Below are positions 18,457 through 27,014 of a stretch of DNA of 64,000 nucleotides, piece by piece. Origin of the DNA: JBFAPK01 sp040676675 (GTDB lineage: Bacteria > Actinomycetota > Actinomycetes > Mycobacteriales > Micromonosporaceae). Location of the stretch: positions 197,960-261,959 of the forward strand of contig NZ_JBFAPK010000005.1 in assembly GCF_040676675.1 (NCBI RefSeq), given 5' to 3'. Each line of letters starts with the position of its first letter. The stretch's first letter is position 1. A program made the position numbers and the translations under genes. The notes below the pieces were generated by a model, which saw only the letters and a list, made by a program, of their open reading frames with translations, did no database searches and was not told the origin of the DNA.

Positions 18457-18532
18457 CGTCGATCATGGACTTGTGGTCGGCGATTTGCCCCGATAGAGGG
18501 CCTTTGTCGCGACCACAACTCCATGATCGACG
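18457..18532. repeat. Long imperfect palindrome past the 3' end of the IlvG-like gene
   Basis: Arms 18457-18479 and 18510-18532 pair over 22 of 23 positions (outer CGTCGATCATGGA, inner TTGTGGTCG) with a 30-nt spacer. It starts 12 bp past the stop of the minus-strand ThDP enzyme gene, so a terminator role is likely. The outer arm word recurs in isolation at 29741 and, inverted, at 30285. Confidence 0.8.
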
Positions 18533-18544
18533 GAATGGTGGGGG

Positions 18545-20182
18545 TCAGGCCAGGTTGGACGAGCGGGGGTACGCGTCGGCCGGGTCGGTCAGCACGTTCA
18601 CCAGGTACGGCACGCCGGAGTCGAACGCCCGCTCCAGCGCCGGACCGAGGTCGGCCGGCTTCGCCACGGTCTCCCCCGCCCCGCCGAGCGCGGTCACCAC
18701 GTCGTCGTAGCGCAGTCCGGGTTGCAGGTCGGCGGCGACGTCGTAGCCGTACATGGCGCGCATCGGGTGCTTCTCCAGGCCCCAGATGCCGTTGTTGCCC
18801 ACGACGATGACGACCGGCAGCTTCTGCCGTACCAGGGACTCGACGTCCATCAGCGAGAAGCCGGCGGCGCCGTCCCCCATCAGCACGCAGATCTGCCGGT
18901 CGGGGTGGCTGACCCGGGCCCCCATCGCGTAGCCCATGCCGGTGCCGAGGCAGCCGTACGGGCCAGGGTCGAGCCAGGTGCCGGGGAGCGCCGGTTCGAG
19001 GTAGCGCCCGGCGTACGAGACGAAGTCGCCGCCGTCGCCGATGGTGATCGCGTCGCGGGCGAGGACCCGACGCAGCTCGCCGTAGACGCGGGCCGGCCGG
19101 ATGGGGTCGGTGTCGGCCGCCATCTCCTCGGCCTGGCGGGCCTGCGCGGCGTCCTCGGCCGCGCGCAGGTCGGCGATCCAGCCGGCGTGGTCGGCGCGGT
19201 CGCCGGTCTGCTCGGCCAGCGCGGCGAGGATCAGCCGCAGGTCGCCGGCGGGCGCGGCGGCCGGCGCGACGTGCGTGGCGCGCTGCCCGGGCGCGTCGAC
19301 GATGTGCACGACCCGCGCGTCGTCGAAGTCGCCGAAGCTGAGCCGGAAGTCCAGCGGCGTACCGATGACCACCACCACGTCGGCGCCCCTGAGCGCGGTG
19401 CGGCGGGCCTTGGCGAAGGCGAGCGGATGCTCCGGCGGCAGCGCGCCCCGGCCCATGCCGTTGGTGAAGACCGGCACCTGGAGCGCCTCGGCGGCGGCGC
19501 GCAGCTCGGCGACGGCGTCCCCGGCGTAGACGTCCGAGCCGGCCACGATGACCGGCCGCTGGGCGCCGGCGACCAGGGCGGCGGCCTTGGCGACCTCCTC
19601 CGGGTCCGGCTCCAGCGGCGCGATCGCCGGTACGCCGGGCAGCTCCGCCTCGGCCACCGAGAAGACGACCTCCAGCGGCAGGTCGAGGAAGGCCGGTCCC
19701 CGGTGCGGGCTGAGCGCGGCGGTCAGCGCGGTCGTGACGGCCGCGGGGATCTCGTCGGTGGCGCCGACGGTGGCCGCGTGCTTGGTGACCGGGGCCACCA
19801 GCGGCACGTGGTCGATCTCCTGGAGGCTGCCGGAGCCCCAGCGGAAGGCCGGGGCCCGGCCGCCCAGCACCAGCACCGGCGCGCCGTTGAAGTACGCGCT
19901 GGTCAGCCCGGAGATGCCGTTGGTGACCCCGGGGCCGGCGGTGAGCACGGCGAGACCCGGGCGGCGCTGGAGCTTGGCGACCGCCTCGGCGGCGAAGACG
20001 GCGGACTGCTCGTGCCGCACGTCGACGACGCGTACCGGGTCCGGCCCGTCGGCCCCGCGGTGGGCGGCGTCGTAGAGCGGGAAGACGTGCCCGCCGGAGA
20101 GGGTGAACATCTCCCGTACCCCGAAGGCCCGTAGCGCCGCCAGGGCCAGCTCGCCGCCGTGGCCTTCGATCCGCTGCGTCAT
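18545..20182 (-). CDS. ThDP-dependent acetolactate synthase-like enzyme (IlvG type)
   Basis: A 545-residue protein with three ThDP-enzyme domains. The catalytic glutamate sits in RHEQSAVFAAE. The ThDP-binding motif starts GDGAAGFSLMD and ends about 25 residues later at VVGNN. It strongly resembles the mycobacterial IlvG (Rv1820) as I remember it, including GIWGLEKHPM and the ending YPRSSNLA. The true reaction may be acetolactate synthesis or decarboxylation/lysis of a 2-oxo or 2-hydroxyacyl compound. It lies apart from other ilv genes. Confidence 0.88.
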   Translation of the reverse strand: MTQRIEGHGGELALAALRAFGVREMFTLSGGHVFPLYDAAHRGADGPDPVRVVDVRHEQSAVFAAEAVAKLQRRPGLAVLTAGPGVTNGISGLTSAYFNGAPVLVLGGRAPAFRWGSGSLQEIDHVPLVAPVTKHAATVGATDEIPAAVTTALTAALSPHRGPAFLDLPLEVVFSVAEAELPGVPAIAPLEPDPEEVAKAAALVAGAQRPVIVAGSDVYAGDAVAELRAAAEALQVPVFTNGMGRGALPPEHPLAFAKARRTALRGADVVVVIGTPLDFRLSFGDFDDARVVHIVDAPGQRATHVAPAAAPAGDLRLILAALAEQTGDRADHAGWIADLRAAEDAAQARQAEEMAADTDPIRPARVYGELRRVLARDAITIGDGGDFVSYAGRYLEPALPGTWLDPGPYGCLGTGMGYAMGARVSHPDRQICVLMGDGAAGFSLMDVESLVRQKLPVVIVVGNNGIWGLEKHPMRAMYGYDVAADLQPGLRYDDVVTALGGAGETVAKPADLGPALERAFDSGVPYLVNVLTDPADAYPRSSNLA

Positions 20183-20387
20183 CGTCGCTCCCGTCGTGCC
20201 CCGGCTCGTGGTGTGCCGGGTTGTCGTGTGCCCGATGGGAGGCAGGTTACCGCCCGGTCAACTAAGACGTGAGTTTGACTCGCCTTCGGTCTCCCGGGGG
20301 TCGCCCGTCCGCGCCGCCTCCGGGTCGTCCATCCCCGCCGCCTCCGGGTGACCCGTCACGCCCGGTGCCGGGAACGCCCGTCCCCGC

Positions 20388-21161
20388 TCAGCGGCCGGTG
20401 AAGTCCGGCTTCCGCTTCGCCACGAACGCCTCCATCCCCTCGCGCCGGTCGTCGGTGGCGAACAGCGCCGCGAAGAGCTGGCTCTCCCAGGCCAGGCCGG
20501 AGGCGAGGTCCATCTCCAGGCCGCCGTCGACCGCCAGCTTCGCCGCGCGCAGCGCCTGGGCCGGCCCGGTGACGTACGGACGGACCAGCTCGACCGCCGC
20601 CGAGTAGACCTGGTCGGCGGGGACCACCCGGTCGGCGAGGCCGATCCGCAGCGCCTCCTGCGCGTCCACCATCCGGCCCGACATGATCAGGTCCTTGGCA
20701 CGGGCCGGCCCGATCAGGCGGGCGAGCCGCTGGGTGCCGCCCGCACCGGGGATGATGCCGAGCTTGATCTCGGGCTGGCCGAGCTTCGCGTCCTCGGCCA
20801 CGACCCGCCAGTCGCAGGCCAGCGCCAGCTCGCAGCCGCCGCCCAGGGCGTACCCGGTGATCGCGGCGACCACCGGCTTCGGGATGCGGGCGAGGGCGCC
20901 GAGGGCGCTGGAGAGGTCGGCGGCGCGTTCGGCCATCGCCACGTACGACATCTCGGCCATCTCCTTGATGTCCGCGCCCGCCGCGAAGACCTTCTCGCCG
21001 CCGTAGACGATGACCGCGCGGATCCCGGAGTCCGCGGTGACCTCGGCCGCGGCCGCCCGCAACTCCTCCTGCACCCGCGTGTTGAGGGCGTTCATCGGCG
21101 GCCGTTCCAGCCGGATCGTGCCGATACCGTCGCCGCTCTCCACCCGCACGAAGTCGCCCAC
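20388..21161 (-). CDS. Enoyl-CoA hydratase/isomerase (crotonase family)
   Basis: A 257-residue crotonase. The oxyanion-hole regions are KVFAAGADIKEM and GYALGGGCELALACD, and the second catalytic glutamate falls in the QPEIKLGIIPGAGGTQ segment, so both glutamates of a hydratase are present. It acts in fatty acid or branched-acid beta-oxidation in the cytosol. GTG 21161 follows GAGGGCAGG. Confidence 0.93.
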   Translation of the reverse strand: MGDFVRVESGDGIGTIRLERPPMNALNTRVQEELRAAAAEVTADSGIRAVIVYGGEKVFAAGADIKEMAEMSYVAMAERAADLSSALGALARIPKPVVAAITGYALGGGCELALACDWRVVAEDAKLGQPEIKLGIIPGAGGTQRLARLIGPARAKDLIMSGRMVDAQEALRIGLADRVVPADQVYSAAVELVRPYVTGPAQALRAAKLAVDGGLEMDLASGLAWESQLFAALFATDDRREGMEAFVAKRKPDFTGR

Positions 21162-21261
21162 GCCTGCCCTCGCTCTCGCTCGCACTCCTCGTACGCGGAG
21201 CGTGGGTCCCACCCTCCGCGCCGTACCCGCGACACCGGTCGGCGCCGCGTGCCCCACCCTA

Positions 21262-21424
21262 GGGCCTGTGTCAACGTCACTGGTCGGCCTGCGGCGGGCC
21301 CAGACGGCGCCCGGCGACGTTGCGGTCTCGTCCGGATACAACACCGGTGTCCGGACGAACCGGCGCCTTGCCGGATCACCGCCTGGACTCCGCCTCGACT
21401 CGACCGCGACGTCGACACAGGCCC
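21262..21424. repeat. MITE-like structured repeat, copy 1
   Basis: A 163-bp element bounded by 17-bp terminal inverted repeats with one mismatch (GGGCCTGTGTCAACGTC at 21262 and its inverse ending 21424). Inside lies a second palindrome (CGTCCGGATAC ... near-inverse, 21329-21357). No transposase and no clear target-site duplication were seen. The interior closely matches a second copy at 59311-59453. The rest of the 360-bp gap before the next gene shows no gene. Confidence 0.75.
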
Positions 21425-21521
21425 TTGGCCATGCCCCAGCCGGTCAGGAGATCGACGGAACGTGGCGTTGCCGGGTTCGTTGGGTAGGTTGTGGGGTGTC
21501 GGACCGATGCGAGGCCCATAG

Positions 21522-21992
21522 ATGATCACTTATTACGACGACAGGTCGGTACGGGTCACCTCCGAGGCGATCCGCGTGGGCGGGCGCAGCTATCCGCTGC
21601 GTGGCCTGGCCAGGATCTGGCACCGGCGCGGGCGCCGCTCGTGGCGCAGCCTCGCCGGCCGGGGCGCGCTCGGCGCCGGCATCCTCGGGCCGATCATCGC
21701 CGCGATCGTCGGGATCGTCGTCGCCGTGCGGCTCGACGCCTCGCTCTCCGCCACGGTCGTCCTGGTCGCCGCCGCCTGCCTCGTCGGGCTCGCCGCCGGC
21801 CCGGTGGCGGACCTGCTGCTGGAGCAGCTCGACCGTTCGTACGCGCGCGGCACGCACGACCTGGAGATCTGGGCCGACTACGGTGGGCGGCCCGTGCTCC
21901 TGTTGCACACCCGCGACGCGCTGCGCTTCGGCCAGATCTACCGGGCGTTGCAGCGCGCGGTCGAGCGCGGGCAGCCGGCCCGGACGACCTGA
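21522..21992 (+). CDS. DUF6232-type membrane protein, paralogue 1
   Basis: A 156-residue protein. The N-terminal ITYYDD-x-VRVTSEAIRVGG strand region precedes two membrane helices, and the C-terminal region reads RPVLLLHTRDALRFGQIYRALQRA. GAGG precedes the ATG by 8 nt. It shares this architecture and both terminal motifs with the gene at 24462, on the far side of the PrsW gene. Function unknown. Confidence 0.78.
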   Translation: MITYYDDRSVRVTSEAIRVGGRSYPLRGLARIWHRRGRRSWRSLAGRGALGAGILGPIIAAIVGIVVAVRLDASLSATVVLVAAACLVGLAAGPVADLLLEQLDRSYARGTHDLEIWADYGGRPVLLLHTRDALRFGQIYRALQRAVERGQPARTT

Positions 21993-22092
21993 CCCCGCCG
22001 ACCACCCCCACGGGCGGCTCCCGACGGGCGGCTCCCGGCCACCGGCGAACGGCGGGCGACTTCCGGCCAGCGGCCAGCGGTGGCCGGCGGGG

Positions 22093-23781
22093 TCAGACCC
22101 CCTCGGGAAAGATGAGCAGCGCGATCACGCTGGCGAGCCAGATGTAGCCGCTCGCTCCGGTCACGATGGCGGCCAGCAGCAGCCGGTCCGCGAGCGGCTC
22201 CCGCCGGCGGAGCGCGGCGACCATCGGTACGGCGAGCAGCAGCGCCGCGAGCAGCACCAGCGCCCAGTGCGCGAGGCCGGCGACCGCGAGGCCAACCACC
22301 GTCCAGAACAGCCAGCCCGGCAGGGGGCGCGGCGACGCCGGGGCCGGCGGTACGGCCTCCGCGCCGGTCAGGCTGCGCAGTCCGGTACGGGCCTCGGTCA
22401 ACTCGGCCCAGGCCCGCCGCACCCGCCGCGACGCCGGCGTCTCGACCGGGTACGGGGCGACGACCGGGTACGCGGGCGTGGCCGGAGACACGGGCGCGGC
22501 CGGAGACACGGGCGCGGCCGGGGGCGGGAGTTCGTCGAGCGACTGGGCCAGGCGCAGCTGCGCGCGTTGCAGGCGGCGGGCGGCGCGGGCGGCCGGTCCC
22601 CCGTACGTCCGGCCGAGCTGGCGCACGGCGCGCACCCGCCGGCGGACGGAGGCCAGCGTGGCCGCCTCCTCCGGGGTGGCCGCCGCCAGCGCGGGATCGG
22701 CGAGCCGCCCGGTGAGCCGGTGCGAGTCGGCGCGGCGCAGCATCGCGAGCCAGCACAGCGCCACCGCCGCGGGTGCCCCCACGACCAGGAAGTAGCCGGT
22801 CAGCGCGGCGAAGCCGGGCAGCCCGTCGAGCGCGTCGCTGGCCAGCAGCGCCAGCGGCGAGTTCACGGCGGCGTGCATCAGGCCGGCGAGCCCGAACGCC
22901 GCGCCGAGCACCGCCAGCCGGCGTCCCCGGGACCGGTCGGTACGCACCGCGAAGTAGGCGATCCCCGCGCCCGCCACGGCGGTGAAGAGCGGATGGCTGG
23001 CCACCCCCGGTACGACGACCCGCAGCGCGAGGATGCGGAACGCCTCGGGGATGTTGTCGGGCAGCGTGTCGTCCGCCGCGTCGAGCACGTAGGTGAGGTC
23101 CTCCAGCCCGGCGAAGCCGACCCCGATGACCGCGCCGTAGACCGCGCCCGCGAAGACACTGTTCAGGTACGGGCGGGCCGCGAGCAGCAGCAGCGCGACC
23201 CCGGCGCCCTTGCCCAACTCCTCGGCGATCGGGGCGCTGATCGCCGCGCCCCAGTCCGCCGCGAAGAAGGCCCCGAAGGACTTGGCCAGCGCGTTGTCGA
23301 TGAACCAGCCGGCGCCGGCACCGACCACGATGGCGACGGTGGCCCCCCACCCGAGCGCCAACGTCGCCACCCACCAGGGCCGCCGTGCCACGGGGTCCAG
23401 CGTGCGGAGCAGCAGCAGGCTCGCGGCGACGTACGCCAGCAGGGCCGGAATGCTGGCGGCGGCACTGCGCGGCGCCACCCAGACGTAGATGCCGAGCAGC
23501 AGTGCCGTGAAGCCGAGCCCGAGCAGGAGCCCGACGAGCAGCAGCCAGAAGGTCGGCATCCGCGCCGGCGACCAGGCCCGGACCCGGGGCGGCGGCGGGA
23601 CCCAGGCCGGCGGCGGTGGTGCCCATCCCGCCGGTGGCGGCGGTACCCACGCCGGCGGCTGCGGTCCCCAGACCGGCGGCTGGGGACCCCATGCCCCCGG
23701 CTGTGGGCCCCAGCCGGCCGGCGGGGCCGGAGCCACCGGTGGGCCGGGCGGCTGGACGGGCGGATTCGCGGGCGCGGTCAC
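22093..23781 (-). CDS. PrsW-family intramembrane protease-like protein
   Basis: A 562-residue protein. The first ~65 residues are Pro/Trp/Gly-rich (WGPQPP/WVPPPP repeats). About eight membrane helices then carry the PrsW/CAAX-protease motifs: APIAEELGKG, GFAGLEDLTYV, HPLFTAVAG and GLMHAAVNS. PrsW proteases cut anti-sigma factors within the membrane. The C-terminal third, with extra helices and a Pro/Val linker, exceeds the usual family length. GTG 23781 overlaps the stop of the upstream gene, so they form one operon. Confidence 0.87.
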   Translation of the reverse strand: MTAPANPPVQPPGPPVAPAPPAGWGPQPGAWGPQPPVWGPQPPAWVPPPPAGWAPPPPAWVPPPPRVRAWSPARMPTFWLLLVGLLLGLGFTALLLGIYVWVAPRSAAASIPALLAYVAASLLLLRTLDPVARRPWWVATLALGWGATVAIVVGAGAGWFIDNALAKSFGAFFAADWGAAISAPIAEELGKGAGVALLLLAARPYLNSVFAGAVYGAVIGVGFAGLEDLTYVLDAADDTLPDNIPEAFRILALRVVVPGVASHPLFTAVAGAGIAYFAVRTDRSRGRRLAVLGAAFGLAGLMHAAVNSPLALLASDALDGLPGFAALTGYFLVVGAPAAVALCWLAMLRRADSHRLTGRLADPALAAATPEEAATLASVRRRVRAVRQLGRTYGGPAARAARRLQRAQLRLAQSLDELPPPAAPVSPAAPVSPATPAYPVVAPYPVETPASRRVRRAWAELTEARTGLRSLTGAEAVPPAPASPRPLPGWLFWTVVGLAVAGLAHWALVLLAALLLAVPMVAALRRREPLADRLLLAAIVTGASGYIWLASVIALLIFPEGV

Positions 23782-24335
23782 GGCGCTGCCTCCTCGGTCA
23801 CCTTGATGCTCTCCACCGCCGCCCGTACCGCCGGGGGCAGGCCCGCGCAGTCGGGGACCGAGGTGACCAGCACGACCACGCCGACCGAGCCGGCGGTCAG
23901 CGCGGTGTAGCAGCCGCGGTCGGCGGAGCCGTCGGTGGCGGCCACCGAGGCGCGCTCGCCGGTGAGCCCGGACTCGGTACGGATCGGTTCGGGCGCGGCG
24001 ACCGGCCGCATCATGTCGTCGCGTTCGAGCTTGTGCCGGGCGTGCGCGAGGTACGGGTCGGCGGGGCCCCGGAACGAGCGCGCCGTGAGGGTGATCCGCG
24101 CTCCGTCGGCGAGCACCACGACGTCGCCGGTGCCGGGGCGGGCGTCGGCGAGGTCGAGGCGGGCGCCGGGCGGCGGCAGGATCGTGGCGCCGTACCCGAT
24201 GTCGAGCCGTCCCGTCAGCGGCGGTCCCTCGGCGGGAAGCGCCGCCGAGACCAGCCCCGGCACCGCCACCAGCGCGCCGAGGCCGCCGAAGATCAGCAGT
24301 CCGTGGAGCGCGTTCTTCCAGCCCGTCGCGGCCAC
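23778..24335 (-). CDS. Single-pass membrane protein with extracytoplasmic domain
   Basis: A 185-residue protein: short cytosolic start, one N-terminal helix (LLIFGGLGALVAVPGLVSA), then an extracytoplasmic domain with one visible cysteine. Phrases such as TESGLTGERASVAATDG and VPDCAGLPPAVRAAVESI give no recognised family. It is coupled to the PrsW gene by a GTGA overlap, so it may be a partner or substrate of that protease. GTG 24335 follows GAGGGAGGG. Confidence 0.7.
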   Translation of the reverse strand: MAATGWKNALHGLLIFGGLGALVAVPGLVSAALPAEGPPLTGRLDIGYGATILPPPGARLDLADARPGTGDVVVLADGARITLTARSFRGPADPYLAHARHKLERDDMMRPVAAPEPIRTESGLTGERASVAATDGSADRGCYTALTAGSVGVVVLVTSVPDCAGLPPAVRAAVESIKVTEEAAP

Positions 24336-24461
24336 GCCGTACCGCCCTCCCTCACGGACGGGCCACCCCTGCGGTGGACCGGTCTGTACAGGGTGGCAGA
24401 CGCGCGCCCGCCCGGCGTGCCGCGCATGGCGGCGGCCGGCGATTCCGGGTTGACTGGAGAG

Positions 24462-24941
24462 ATGGCAGTCTATTACCGGGACGACACGGTACAGGTCACC
24501 TCCGAGTCGGTCCGGGTGGGCGGCCACACCGTACCGATCGCGGAGTTGACGTACGTCTGGCACGACCGTGGCCGTCCGACCGTGCGGGAGGGCTCCCGGC
24601 TGGTGGGGCGCGGCGTCCTGGTCTTCCTCCTCTCCATCCCGCCGCTGGTCGCGCTGGTCTGCCTGGTGTCGCTCGCCTACTCGGCGCAGGACCGGGGCAA
24701 CTGGCTGGTGGTGATCGCGATCGTCGCGGTCGGTACGGTCGTCGCGCTGGCCCTCACCCCGTTCCTGGAACTGCCGCTGAGCTGGCTGGACCGCTCGTAC
24801 GACAAGGGCGCGAGCGTGCACGAGCTGTGGGTGCAGCACCGGGGCCAGGAGGTCATGCTGCTGCGCACCTCGGACGCGCTGCGGTTCGGGCAGATCTACC
24901 GCGCGGTGCAGCGCGCCGTCGAACAGCAGGGTGAGCGGTAG
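24462..24941 (+). CDS. DUF6232-type membrane protein, paralogue 2
   Basis: A 159-residue paralogue of the 21522 gene: AVYYRDDTVQVTSESVRVGG at the start, two membrane helices in the middle and VMLLRTSDALRFGQIYRAVQRA at the end. Both flank the PrsW operon in the opposite orientation to it. Divergent transcription from the 24335 gene leaves a ~125-bp shared regulatory region. Confidence 0.78.
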   Translation: MAVYYRDDTVQVTSESVRVGGHTVPIAELTYVWHDRGRPTVREGSRLVGRGVLVFLLSIPPLVALVCLVSLAYSAQDRGNWLVVIAIVAVGTVVALALTPFLELPLSWLDRSYDKGASVHELWVQHRGQEVMLLRTSDALRFGQIYRAVQRAVEQQGER

Positions 24942-25052
24942 ATCGGGGCCGGCTCGCTGTTGTGCCGATCAGCGTCAAGTGCATGATTGCATCGGAAAAT
25001 CGGCAAACGTCGCCGCCTCCGGGGGGACGGGTGGGGTCGACGCGATGGAACG

Positions 25053-25058
25053 TATAGT
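25053..25058 (+). promoter_or_regulatory. Possible -10 box for the glycosyltransferase gene
   Basis: TATAGT lies 30 bp upstream of the ATG in a stretch that is clearly more AT-rich than its surroundings (24950-25090). No good -35 is visible at 17 nt, so this is tentative. Confidence 0.3.
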
Positions 25059-25088
25059 TTGTTGCATTAGTCCATTTTGGGGGAAGTA

Positions 25089-26432
25089 ATGGCACGACTC
25101 GTCATGGCCGCGTCCGCGATCTACCGGCACGTCGAGCCGATGCGGAAGATCGCCGCGGACCTGGTCCGGCGTGGACACGACGTCACCTTCCTGACCGGCT
25201 CGATCTTCCAGGAGTACGTGGAGAAGACCGGCGCCAGGTTCGTGCCGTTCACCGGAAGCGCGGACCTCGGCTCGCTGGACCTCGCGGAGATGTTCCCGGA
25301 ACGGAGAACACTTCCCGAGGGCCCCGAGCGGCTCGCCTTCGACGTCCGGCAGCTCTTCGTGGAGGGCATTCCGGACCAGCACGCCACCCTGCAACGGGTG
25401 CTCGCCGAGGCCGGCGAGGAGCCGGTGGTGCTGCTGGCGGAGATGGGCTTCGCCGGGGTGGCGCCCAGCCTGCTCGGCGCCCCGGGCCACCGCCCGGCCG
25501 CGGTGATCGGCATCGGCGTGCTACCGCTCACGCTCGGCGACTACCCGCCGTCCGCCGCCGCGCGCGGTGCCGCCGACGCGGCCGGGGACGGCGTCGCGAG
25601 CGGTGCCGCGGACGCCAGCGGGGACGACGCCGCCGGCGCGGAGGGACGTGCCGGCGACGGGGCTCGGGAGGAGGTCTTCGGCGCCACCCAGGCCCGCATG
25701 GTCGAACTGCTCCGCGAGCTGGGCGCGACCGAGACGCCACCGTTCATCCTGGACTGTTCGGTACTGCTGGCGGACCGCTTCCTGCAGCTCGGCATCGAGG
25801 GCCTGGAGCACACGCCCGCCGACGCGCCCGACTCGCTGCGCTTCGTCGGACCGATGCCGTTCGTCACCAACAAGCACCTCGCGCTGCCGGAGTGGTGGGA
25901 CGACGTACGCTCGGCCGAACGGGTGGTGGTGGTCTCCCAGGGCACCATGACCAACCAGGACTTCGGCGAGCTGCTCGAGCCGACCCTGCGGGCGCTGGCC
26001 GACCTGGACGTGCTGGTCGTCGCGACGCTCGGCCGGGACGGGACCCTCGCCGAGGTGCCGGCGAACGCGCGGGTCGCCGAGTTCATCCCGTTCGACCGGC
26101 TGCTGCCGCACGCCGACGTGTTCGTCACCAACGGCGGGTACGCCCGGCTCCACCAGGCTCTCGGGCACGGCGTACCGCTGGTCCTCGCCGGTCTCGGCGA
26201 GACCCAGACGGAGGTCCGGGCGCGTATCGCCCGTACCGGCGCGGCCGTCAACCTGGCCACCCAGCGGCCGGACGAGTCCGAGATCCGCAAGGCGGTCGAG
26301 ACGGTCCTGGGCGACCCGAGCTACCGGAGCAACGCCCGCCGCCTCCAGGCCGAGTACGCCGGACACGACCCCTTCAAGGCGATCGCCGACACGATCGACG
26401 AGCTGCTGGCGGAGGTGAACTCCCGCGACTAA
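25089..26432 (+). CDS. GT1-family glycosyltransferase (macrolide/UGT-like)
   Basis: A 447-residue GT-B protein: N-terminal half with HVEPMRKIAADLVRRGHDVTFLTG, C-terminal donor half with VVVVSQGTM and FVTNGGYARLHQALGHGVPLV. The last is a variant of the usual HHGG donor motif. Such enzymes glycosylate macrolides, lipids or toxins using nucleotide sugars. Residues ~158-195 are an Ala/Asp/Gly-rich insertion not typical of the family. GGGGGAAG precedes ATG 25089. Its end overlaps the convergent osmC-like gene by 4 bp. Confidence 0.87.
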   Translation: MARLVMAASAIYRHVEPMRKIAADLVRRGHDVTFLTGSIFQEYVEKTGARFVPFTGSADLGSLDLAEMFPERRTLPEGPERLAFDVRQLFVEGIPDQHATLQRVLAEAGEEPVVLLAEMGFAGVAPSLLGAPGHRPAAVIGIGVLPLTLGDYPPSAAARGAADAAGDGVASGAADASGDDAAGAEGRAGDGAREEVFGATQARMVELLRELGATETPPFILDCSVLLADRFLQLGIEGLEHTPADAPDSLRFVGPMPFVTNKHLALPEWWDDVRSAERVVVVSQGTMTNQDFGELLEPTLRALADLDVLVVATLGRDGTLAEVPANARVAEFIPFDRLLPHADVFVTNGGYARLHQALGHGVPLVLAGLGETQTEVRARIARTGAAVNLATQRPDESEIRKAVETVLGDPSYRSNARRLQAEYAGHDPFKAIADTIDELLAEVNSRD

Positions 26433-26953
26433 CCCTCGACGCCATCGACGGCGTTGACACCCTCGACGGCGTCGGCGGCCGGAGCGCCCTCGACCAGGAT
26501 CACCGGCTCGTGGCGTACCGGGAAGTTCACCGAGCTGGCGATGAAGCAGACCTCGTGCGCGGTCGCGTGCAGCGCGGTCGCCTCGGCCACCATCTCCGGG
26601 GCGGCCACGGTGACCCGGGGCCGCAGCAGCACGTCGGTGAAGTGACCGCCGTCGCCGCTCTCGACCATCGTGCCGACCGGCCGGTCGGTGTACGCCGTGA
26701 CGACCACCCGGCCCCGGGCGCAGAGGCTCAGGTACGACAGCATGTGGCACTGGGAGAGCGAGGCGACCAGCAGCTGTTCCGGGTTCCACCGGTCGGTGGT
26801 GCCCCGGAACGTCGGGTCGGCGGAGCCGAGCAGCGGCGCCGGCCCGTCGGCGGTCACCTCGTGGTCCCGGCCGTAGACCCGGTAGTTGGCGGTGCCGCTC
26901 TCCCCCGCCCCGGTCCAGTCGACGGTCAGCTCGTAGCTGTGGGTCCTCGCCAT
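26429..26953 (-). CDS. OsmC/Ohr-family peroxiredoxin-like protein
   Basis: A 174-residue protein with the two reactive cysteines of the family: SLSQCHMLSYLSLC and HEVCFIASSVNFPV. Members reduce organic hydroperoxides with dithiol partners. The C-terminal tail (AADAVEGVNAVDGVEG) is a repetitive extension absent from most relatives. Confidence 0.9.
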   Translation of the reverse strand: MARTHSYELTVDWTGAGESGTANYRVYGRDHEVTADGPAPLLGSADPTFRGTTDRWNPEQLLVASLSQCHMLSYLSLCARGRVVVTAYTDRPVGTMVESGDGGHFTDVLLRPRVTVAAPEMVAEATALHATAHEVCFIASSVNFPVRHEPVILVEGAPAADAVEGVNAVDGVEG

Positions 26954-27014
26954 CGCACCCCTCCGGTCCGATCCTGCCTCTCCGGCACGATCGCACATCG
27001 AGGGGTGCGAGGGC

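Noticed and set aside
21262..21424. Insertion sequence with transposase
   Set aside because: The element is only 163 bp, no transposase frame exists, and no target duplication could be shown.
13165..26432. Secondary-metabolite cluster suggested by the AfsR-like regulator, DrrAB exporter and GT1 glycosyltransferase
   Set aside because: No synthase, carrier protein or tailoring genes lie between them, and the genes are separated by unrelated housekeeping functions.
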